In this document: in pieces, positions 58,461 to 64,000 of the stretch | Numbering within the stretch: position 1 is the first letter of the stretch | Layout: each line of letters begins with the position of its first letter | Assembly: GCA_035571835.1 (NCBI GenBank) | Contig: DATNBU010000045.1 | Span: forward strand, 1-64,000 | DNA length: 64,000 nt | Direction of reading: 5' to 3' | DNA from: Candidatus Limnocylindrales bacterium | Lineage (GTDB): Bacteria; Desulfobacterota; Binatia; UBA1149; CAITLU01 | Notes under the pieces: generated by a model | Seen by the model: only the letters and a program-made list of their open reading frames with translations | Database searches by the model: none | What the model was told of the DNA's origin: nothing | Position numbers and translations under genes: made by a program

Positions 58461-59599
58461 GGATCGCTGCCAGGTATGCTGCCGGAAAGGCCGGACATCA
58501 ACTGGCTGCAGCCGCGCGCGTCGGCTCCGCTCGCACGCCCCAGCACTTCGAACCCGCGTCCGGCAGCGACGCCGAGATCGAGAGTCTGGACGCACGAGAT
58601 GCTGCCGCAGTTCGCGAGATCGAAATGCCGGAGAATCCCGCGCTCGCCACGACCGGCCGGCGCGAGCGTGGCGGGATCGACGACGATCGTACGTGTCCAC
58701 CCAGGACCCACCATCGCCCGCGGCTCGTTCCTTCCGCTCCAGCGGCTGCGAAACGCATCGTCATAAAACTGCGAAAGCAACTCCGTCATGCCGTACTCCT
58801 CGACACAGAGATAGGAGGGAATGTGCAGGAATCTCCACACCGCCTTGAGGATGCCGGCGCGCGACATCGTGCGGCCGCCCTTGGTTCCACCCGTATGAAC
58901 CAGGCGGCTGTCGGCCGGCAGCCTGAGCGCGAGCCTGCGATCGCGAAGCGCATCGAGCACGGCCGTGATCGTCGATCGAAGCGCGAGCACGAGCACCGGC
59001 GTGGTGCCGGCCGCAGCGTGCTCGAGAGATGCGACTGCTCCGTCGACGTCGAGCTTGCCGGCGGCGTCGAACAGGCTCGCACGCGGCGCATCGGCTTCGC
59101 TCGAAGCGAACGCGTCGATCACGAACTGGTACATCTGGCCGAGCGATGAGGCCGGATGACTGACCGCGCCCGGCCCGAGCAGGATGATCTCCATCGGTCC
59201 CGGCGAGTCGGGCATCGTCATCGCAGCGAAATGGGCGAGAGAGCAGCGGCGGTAGAGATCGAGATCGCTCGCATCGAGCACGTGGCGGCTCGGACGATCC
59301 GGCCCCTGCGTAGTGCCGCTGCTGAGGAACGTCCTGGCCGGCGAATCGGTGCCGCACGAGAGGCTCTCTTCCTTGAACAGGTCCGCGGGCGCGGCGGGGA
59401 TTTCCCACCAATGCGTCACGTCGCGCGGGCCGGCGCCGCGAAGCTCGCAAAGCCTGCGGTACAGCGGAACGTTCTCGTACTGGTGCGCGAAGACCTCGCG
59501 TGCGAGCCGGGCGAACGTGGCGTCGTCGGACGGCTCCGCCGATCCTCCCGGCTGCGCGATCGACTGTGCGATGAATTCGTGGACCCGATCGAGAATCAT
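58445..59599 (-). CDS. luxE: LuxE-type acyl-protein synthetase
   Basis: A 384-residue adenylating enzyme of the LuxE/PaaK class (bacterial luciferase-associated acyl-protein synthetases are about 370-380). Seen: YENVPLYRRLCELRGAG, IPAAPADLFKEESLSCG, FLSSGTTQGPDRPSRHVLD (the adenylate loop), LVHTGGTKGGRTMSRAGILK, YLCVEEYGMTELLSQFYDD, and RGILRHFDLANCGSISCVQT. It activates a carboxylate and hands an acyl group to LuxC. Upstream of luxC by ~150 bases. Confidence 0.87.
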   Translation of the reverse strand: MILDRVHEFIAQSIAQPGGSAEPSDDATFARLAREVFAHQYENVPLYRRLCELRGAGPRDVTHWWEIPAAPADLFKEESLSCGTDSPARTFLSSGTTQGPDRPSRHVLDASDLDLYRRCSLAHFAAMTMPDSPGPMEIILLGPGAVSHPASSLGQMYQFVIDAFASSEADAPRASLFDAAGKLDVDGAVASLEHAAAGTTPVLVLALRSTITAVLDALRDRRLALRLPADSRLVHTGGTKGGRTMSRAGILKAVWRFLHIPSYLCVEEYGMTELLSQFYDDAFRSRWSGRNEPRAMVGPGWTRTIVVDPATLAPAGRGERGILRHFDLANCGSISCVQTLDLGVAAGRGFEVLGRASGADARGCSQLMSGLSGSIPGSDPAADG

Positions 59600-59690
59600 T
59601 CGGTCCGGATCATGCCGCCGGTGCGGCGACAGTGCTGCCGGAAGAGCTTCCGAGGATTGCTCCGCTGACCGGCGGCGATACGCTCGCCGC

Positions 59691-60041
59691 ATGAGCGAGC
59701 CGGAAGCCGAGGTCGACCTCGAAGAGCTGTTCTACGAAGGCAGCGATCTTCATGGGGAAGGAAAGCATGACGAGGCGATGGCGCGCTTCGATCGCATTCT
59801 CGAGATCGATCCGAACTACGCCGATGCGCTGCTCGGTAAAGCGATGGTGCACCTCGGCAGGAACGAGTTCGACGAGGCCATCGCGTGCGGCAAGCGCATG
59901 GTCGAGCTCTCGCCCGACGACATCCTCGCCTACACGAACCTGTCGGTCTTCTACCAGCGCGCCGGACGAATCGCCGAAGCCGAGGAAGCCGCGGCCAAGG
60001 CCAAGGTTCTCGACTGGAAGAAGCAGATCGGCGGAGCCTGA
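59691..60041 (+). CDS. Small TPR-repeat protein
   Basis: A 116-residue, all-helical protein with three tetratricopeptide repeats (LFYEGSDLHGEGKHDEAMAR, ALLGKAMVHLGRNEFDEAIA, AYTNLSVFYQRAGRIAEAEE). No signal peptide, so probably cytoplasmic scaffolding. The ATG at 59691 follows a divergent gap shared with luxE (92 bases). It ends in a shared terminator. Confidence 0.8.
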   Translation: MSEPEAEVDLEELFYEGSDLHGEGKHDEAMARFDRILEIDPNYADALLGKAMVHLGRNEFDEAIACGKRMVELSPDDILAYTNLSVFYQRAGRIAEAEEAAAKAKVLDWKKQIGGA

Positions 60042-60050
60042 CAAACAAAA

Positions 60051-60079
60051 GGGGCCGGTCCCTGGTCGGGACCGGCCCC
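60051..60079. terminator. Convergent-gene hairpin terminator
   Basis: Perfect 12-bp stem GGGGCCGGTCCC (60051-60062) / GGGACCGGCCCC (60068-60079), loop TGGTC, between the converging TPR and membrane-protein genes. The A-run is on the left; the T-run is weak. Confidence 0.8.
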
Positions 60080-60109
60080 TCGATATCGAGCGGATACGCG
60101 ACGCCAGGA

Positions 60110-60469
60110 TTATTTCGCGGCCGCGGCCGGAGCCGGTGCGGCCGGTGCGGGGGCCGCTGCTGCCGGAGCGGCAGCAGCAGCGTCGCCGCCGCCGCCGCCC
60201 TTGGCCAGCGCCTTCTCGCAGACTTCCTTGTCGCGTGTGATCTTTGCGAGCCTTGTGCTTGTCGTCTCCCGGTCATTCTCGAGATCGACGATGCGGTCCT
60301 GCTTCTGCTTGACCTGCCCCCGAAGCGCGGCGGCATCGCCCCACATCAGATAGCCGACGAGCAGGCCGGACCCGATCAAGGTGACGGCGACGACGATGCG
60401 GGTGGCTGCCTGCCAGGCCTTCTCCCTGAGCTCTTCCTGCGGGGTCTTGTCGAGGTCGATTTCGGACAT
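60110..60469 (-). CDS. Small single-pass membrane protein with coiled coil and Ala/Pro tail
   Basis: A 119-residue protein. A charged N-terminus, one transmembrane segment (IVVAVTLIGSGLLVGYLMWG, residues ~26-45), a short coiled-coil (LRGQVKQKQDRIVDLENDRE) and a C-terminal Ala/Pro low-complexity tail. GGAGGAAAC precedes the ATG, fixing the start. No family is recognised. Confidence 0.78.
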   Translation of the reverse strand: MSEIDLDKTPQEELREKAWQAATRIVVAVTLIGSGLLVGYLMWGDAAALRGQVKQKQDRIVDLENDRETTSTRLAKITRDKEVCEKALAKGGGGGDAAAAAPAAAAPAPAAPAPAAAAK

Positions 60470-60716
60470 GTTTCCTCCTTGAATTCAGTCGCCGCCGAAA
60501 CAGGCGAAGCCGTGCCCGTCGATCGAGACTTGTGTCCGCGGGCTATAGCAAACGGGCAGGCTACGTCCAAGCCACGCCCCACGCCGTCCACGGACAACGA
60601 CCCGGGACCGTTTGCGGGCAGGTTCGGCGCCGCTTACGGTCGAGTCCCATCGAACGACATCTCCGCGGCCTTCCATGAGGCCACCTGCGGAAAGAGACCA
60701 AAGAAGGAGGCGGGCC

Positions 60717-61511
60717 GTGACACGTCAGGCAGGGGACTGGGCGCTGATTCTGGGCGCATCGAGCGGCTTCGGCGCGGCCGTCAGCCGGGCCGTGGCGTCC
60801 AGAGGGATCAACGTCTGCGGAGTCCATCTCGACCGCCGTTCGACGATCGCGGCGGCGACCGAAACACGCGAAGCCTGCGAAGCGGCCGGCGTCGAAGCGC
60901 TCTTCTTCAATGCGAATGCCGCGGATCCGGAAAAGGTGCGCGCGATCCTCGACGAGCTCGCCACGCGCTGCCAGCCGGGACGGCTGCGCCTCGTGTTCCA
61001 CTCGCTCGCATTCGGAGCATTGATGCCGCTCGTCGGTGACACGCCGAAAACGTCGGCAACGCCTGCGCAGATCGCAATGACGTTCGAAGTGATGGCGAGC
61101 TCGCTCGTGATCTGGACGCAGGAGGCGGCGTGGCGCGGCCTGATGGGACCGGGGACGCGCGTGCTCGCGATGACGTCGGCCGGATCGACGCGCTCGATGC
61201 CGTCGTACGGAATGGTCTCGGCGGCAAAGGCTGCGCTCGAAGCGTTCGTCCGTCAGCTTGCGGTCGAGCTCGGGCCGCGCGGCATTACCGTCAACGCACT
61301 TCGCGCAGGCGTCACCGATACGCCGGCGCTTCGAAAGATTCCCGGGCATGAGCGGATGATGGAGGTTGCCGGAGCGCTCAATCCCGGCGGCCGCCTGACG
61401 AAGCCGGAAGACGTTGCGCGTTTCGTCGCGCTGCTGCTCGAGGCCGAAGCGGCGTGGGTTTCCGGAAGCGTGATCGGCGTCGACGGCGGCGAGGACGTGG
61501 CGGCGTCCTGA
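60717..61511 (+). CDS. Enoyl-reductase-type SDR (FabI/FabL-like)
   Basis: A 264-residue short-chain dehydrogenase. NAD(P) loop ILGASSGFGAAVSRAVA, catalytic AGSTRSMPSYGMVSAAKAAL with Tyr-x6-Lys spacing, which marks the FabI/FabL enoyl-ACP reductases rather than ordinary Tyr-x3-Lys SDRs. Also ITVNALRAGVTDTPALRKIP and VSGSVIGVDGGEDV. GTG 60717 has AAGGAGG six bases upstream. It may finish a fatty-acyl chain elongation cycle; nearness to luxE-luxC is suggestive but not the same operon. Confidence 0.85.
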   Translation: MTRQAGDWALILGASSGFGAAVSRAVASRGINVCGVHLDRRSTIAAATETREACEAAGVEALFFNANAADPEKVRAILDELATRCQPGRLRLVFHSLAFGALMPLVGDTPKTSATPAQIAMTFEVMASSLVIWTQEAAWRGLMGPGTRVLAMTSAGSTRSMPSYGMVSAAKAALEAFVRQLAVELGPRGITVNALRAGVTDTPALRKIPGHERMMEVAGALNPGGRLTKPEDVARFVALLLEAEAAWVSGSVIGVDGGEDVAAS

Positions 61512-61737
61512 TCCGAATCTCGGTAACGCGTGTCCACGCGGCGTGGGTCGTCCGGGTATCCATTGCCGATTGCATCGGCGGTAGCGCTGCGGGAGCGGGA
61601 AGAGGCACTCAGTTCCGGCGTTCGCAAGCGCATCCTGGCAGCGCTCGACGCCGATCTTGCGGCGGTGGTAATGGTCGAATTGATCCCGCCAGTATGTGTG
61701 CCCGCGGTTGCTGCAACGACACGCGCTGCGTGCCCCT
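61512..61737. other. Gap between SDR and HNH genes
   Basis: 226 bases with no supported gene. Confidence 0.35.
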
Positions 61738-63033
61738 TCACGGAGCGGCCGCCATCGCCCCGCGGCCGCCGGTACGACATTCCCCGGGGAATGTTCGCGC
61801 ATCGGCCAGATTGCCGCGCCTCGCATCCATGAAGGCGCGGCCAAAGTCGAGGTCCGCCTGATACTGGTTGTGTGCCGCGCAGCGCAGCTCGATGTTCTCG
61901 GGCGTAGGAAGTCCGCCCATGGCGAAGGGAGCTCTGTGGTGGAACTCGATGTTGCCCGTCTCGCGGCAGCGACGTCCTCGTGCGTCTACGTAGCAGCAGC
62001 GTCCCGAGTCGCGCCGCCATACGTCGCGCCGCACGGCTGCGGGGATGGTCCGCGATCGCTGTTCTCGCTGCGAAGCGGCTCTATCGGCCGCGGGCGTTGC
62101 GCCCGACCCATCGGTGCATTTTGCGTTCGTCGACGTCGTCGATTTCGGTCGGTCGGTCGAGCCTGCCTTGCGCGCGAGTGTCCGGACGAGCAGGACGTCG
62201 ATCGCACGACTGATGATCGCGGCCGCATCGCGACCGGTCGCCGAGCGGGCCAGCAGATCCTGTAGCGAGCGGAGCTTGTCGTGCGTCGCTTCATCTACGG
62301 TGATCTCGATCTTGTAACGACGCGGGCTGAGCGGAACGATCGGCTTCACTGTTGCCGGTTGCGCTGACCGTGGGGTGGTCGCGACGCCGGCGACCTCGGA
62401 GTCCGGCTGGATTGACCGTGAAGCGGTCGCGACGCCGGCGACCTTGGAGTCCGGCCGATTGTTCGAGCAACCGACGGACTCGCGGTCTGTCGAAGCGCAC
62501 CGATCGCTCGCACCGCCGGCACAACCGCCGGCAAACGCTGGCGCTGCCACCGCCGTCCCATCGCTCGCCGCGCCCGCACCGCGACGCCCGGGCATCGCAC
62601 GAACACGCGACGCCACATCCGCTCGTGGCTCCAGCTCGGCAACCAGCCGCTCGACCTCGCGCGAGCTCTTGTGCCTGGCGCGCTCGAGCACTCGCAGGTG
62701 GTTCTCGGTCGTCAGATGCCTGGCCAGCAGATGGATCGCGCTGAGATGCAGCTCGCCGCGTGCGACCAGGTCGAGGACGACCGGAAAACGGCGCGCCGTC
62801 CGTGCAGCCCAGAGCCGCTTGGCAGTCACCTGCTCCGACATGTGGAAGCGCTCCATGCAGAAGCTGAACATGGAGGAGCAGGCATGTCTCGCCCAGAGCT
62901 TGCGCTCATCGATCTCGGCGATCGCGACGAGAAGCGCCGCAGTCGTACGACGGTCGCGGGCGACGAGGCACTCGAAGTGATCGAGCAGTTCCTGTTCGGA
63001 GAGTCTTGCAACGCTTTCGAAGGATGTCGTCAT
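61738..63033 (-). CDS. HNH-endonuclease-containing protein (DUF222-like, element-associated)
   Basis: A 431-residue protein. The N-terminal helical region (LARLSEQELL-like, ECLVARDRRTTAALLVAIAE, WAARTARRFPVVLDLVARGE) resembles the DUF222-type part of 13E12/REP-associated HNH proteins. A variable middle with a ~40-base DNA tandem repeat (GVATASRSIQPDSEVAGVAT) follows. The C-terminal HNH nuclease has RDSGRCCYVDARGRRC, NIEFHHRAPFAMGG and NIELRCAAHNQYQ. The last codons (ARTFPGECRTGG) are encoded across an 18-bp palindrome shared with interspersed repeats at 35761 and 63389, which hints that this gene belongs to a mobile repeat family. Confidence 0.8.
   Translation of the reverse strand: MTTSFESVARLSEQELLDHFECLVARDRRTTAALLVAIAEIDERKLWARHACSSMFSFCMERFHMSEQVTAKRLWAARTARRFPVVLDLVARGELHLSAIHLLARHLTTENHLRVLERARHKSSREVERLVAELEPRADVASRVRAMPGRRGAGAASDGTAVAAPAFAGGCAGGASDRCASTDRESVGCSNNRPDSKVAGVATASRSIQPDSEVAGVATTPRSAQPATVKPIVPLSPRRYKIEITVDEATHDKLRSLQDLLARSATGRDAAAIISRAIDVLLVRTLARKAGSTDRPKSTTSTNAKCTDGSGATPAADRAASQREQRSRTIPAAVRRDVWRRDSGRCCYVDARGRRCRETGNIEFHHRAPFAMGGLPTPENIELRCAAHNQYQADLDFGRAFMDARRGNLADARTFPGECRTGGRGAMAAAP
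61777..61794. repeat. 18-bp palindrome shared with interspersed repeats
   Basis: ACATTCCCCGGGGAATGT, perfect palindrome inside the HNH gene's 3' end, identical to the core of copy A (35833-35850) and near-identical to copy B (63445-63462). Confidence 0.85.
62369..62455 (-). repeat. In-gene tandem repeat in the HNH protein linker
   Basis: Two units of about 45 bases with GGTCGCGACGCCGGCGACCT in common encode the repeated GVAT...PDS[KE]VAGVAT linker. Likely arose by slippage. Confidence 0.6.
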
Positions 63034-63388
63034 GACGACGCTTATAACACGGGTTTTTCAGACGTCGTTCGCCGTAAGGATGCGACCGGCCAGAGACATG
63101 CGCCTCTCGCGATAAGGCGCGAAGTCTGAGCGGCGCAACGCCCGAAGCCGCGAAAAAAGCAGAGCGCTCCGTTTCGCTTCGCTATACGCGACGTGAAGCG
63201 GCGAAAAATCGGCGTCAAGCGAAATCGACATCGCGACGACGCTCCCATAACAAAAATGGCATAGCCGGCCGTGATCTGCGCCCGATGTCGCACGTATCTG
63301 CGCCCGATGTCGCACGTACGAGTTCGCGCCGCGCGCATATTTCTGACGAAACCTTTCGGATCCGTCGCCAGTCACCCACCCCGGTGCA
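63034..63388. repeat. Non-coding region with a 22-bp tandem duplication
   Basis: A 22-bp unit beginning ATCTGCGCCCGATGTCGCAC is present twice in tandem (63274-63295 and 63296-63317). No gene is supported in this stretch. Confidence 0.6.
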
Positions 63389-63545
63389 GGTGCTCGAGAC
63401 ACCGATCACTCTGAAGCGCTGATGCATCGGACGAAACCTGGATCACATTCCCCGCGGAATGCTGGTGCACCAGGGACTACCGCGCGGGCCGTGCTGCGCA
63501 TCGCTACAACAAGTCCGGTAGCGGCATCGACACGAGCCCGTGTCC
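63389..63545. repeat. Interspersed repeat, copy B
   Basis: Aligns with copy A (35761-35940) over ~155 bases, including GATGCATCGGACGAAACCTG and the degenerate palindrome core ACATTCCCCGCGGAATGC (63445-63462). The region to 63710 holds no gene. Confidence 0.8.
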
Positions 63546-63710
63546 AGCCGCATGAATCAACGCTCGACGCGAACCAGGCCACCCGATCGTCCGGCGCGGT
63601 CACCTGACGTGCAGCCCGCACGCGCGGACCGTCCGTGAGCGCCTCTTCCACCGACTGTCCGCGGCCGACTGATCAACGGAGAGTGAGCGTCCGCGGGCAC
63701 GCCCGAGGCT

Positions 63711-64000
63711 TCAGTTTTGAATGAGCGGACTTCCCAGCAGCGCCGGCAATGGTTCGGGAAATGCGCATTCGAACGGCGCGAACTCGAGTGCCGTCGGGCC
63801 TTCGCTCTTTGCGGACGGGTCGATGACGACGCGGATCACGAGCGGACAGCCTTGCCAGCGAAATGTTTCTTCCGAGTCGCCTGACTTCTCGACGCTGGCA
63901 CCGAGAAGCTCGACCCAGCAGCGATGCGCGCGTTCGCGCTCGCGAATGACGAGGCGCGGACCTTTGAGCGTCGCGATGCTGCGCGGCGCACCTTCGTAGG
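63711..64000 (-). CDS. VOC/glyoxalase-like protein (partial at window edge)
   Basis: Reverse-strand frame from the window edge to TGA at 63711-63713, giving the last ~96 residues. Segments RERERAHRCWVELLGASVEK, SEETFRWQGCPLVIRVVIDP and ALEFAPFECAFPEP fit a VOC-fold ending. The start is outside the window, so length and function are unknown. Confidence 0.6.
   Translation of the reverse strand, partial: YEGAPRSIATLKGPRLVIRERERAHRCWVELLGASVEKSGDSEETFRWQGCPLVIRVVIDPSAKSEGPTALEFAPFECAFPEPLPALLGSPLIQN

Noticed and set aside
55688-59599. Bioluminescence (lux) operon
   Set aside because: luxC and luxE homologues are present but luxA and luxB are absent.

Overview
The window is GC-rich, densely packed bacterial chromosome from a Gram-negative (diderm) organism. 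Evidence for an LPS-bearing outer membrane is direct: KDO synthesis (kdsD, kdsA, kdsB), LPS transport (lptA, lptB, lptC), apolipoprotein N-acyltransferase (lnt) and outer-membrane barrels. The conserved order kdsB-pyrG-kdsA-kdsD-lptC-lptA-lptB-rpoN-hpf-ptsN-rapZ-ptsH, together with many secreted proteins carrying dockerin-like, thrombospondin type-3 and Cys-rich modules, suggests a deltaproteobacterial-type lineage (Desulfobacterota, Myxococcota or Binatota-like). That placement is inference; no rRNA or tRNA gene was found.

Layout. 1-4000 (minus): a partial outer-membrane protein, a secreted alpha/beta-hydrolase, a HisN/inositol-phosphatase-like enzyme and a VOC protein, closely packed. 4146-5631 (plus): phosphotransferase plus DUF6285 pair. 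5687-8355: secreted CAP protein, then a two-gene unit in which one paralogue carries a C-terminal Hint domain. 8728-10416: phospholipase D-like protein. 10498-13058 (minus): metK-ahcY. 13295-23742 (minus): the twelve-gene KDO/LPT/rpoN/PTS-Ntr run with overlapping stops and starts. 23907-25614: gmd-like epimerase and a TauE-like permease. 25796-35720: secreted proteins mixed with housekeeping genes (hemW, lexA, mltG, ruvX, a murein peptidase, cysQ). 36024-46894 (plus): pgpA, cinA, recA, recX, alaS, phoH, ybeY, lnt, prfB (with a programmed frameshift). 46920-54340: a Ca-binding thrombospondin-3 protein, a four-gene sensory operon (porin, PstS-like protein, histidine kinase, sigma-54 activator) and a divergent secreted protein with a strong sigma-54 promoter. 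54612-59599: another secreted protein and a luxE-luxC-aminotransferase operon. 59691-64000: TPR protein, small membrane protein, enoyl-reductase-type SDR, an HNH-endonuclease gene, interspersed repeats and a partial VOC-like gene.

How it fits together. RpoN, PTS-Ntr components and a sigma-54 activator are encoded here, and three secreted-protein genes (25796-27313, 46920-47897, 53099-54340) have sigma-54-like -24/-12 elements, suggesting a sigma-54-controlled set of exported Ca-binding proteins. Five otherwise unrelated exported proteins share a two-copy dockerin-like module. The best candidates for undescribed systems are the Hint-domain secreted pair, the LuxE-LuxC-aminotransferase operon, the porin/PstS-like/kinase/activator operon, and a MITE-like element that now encodes the start of LptA.
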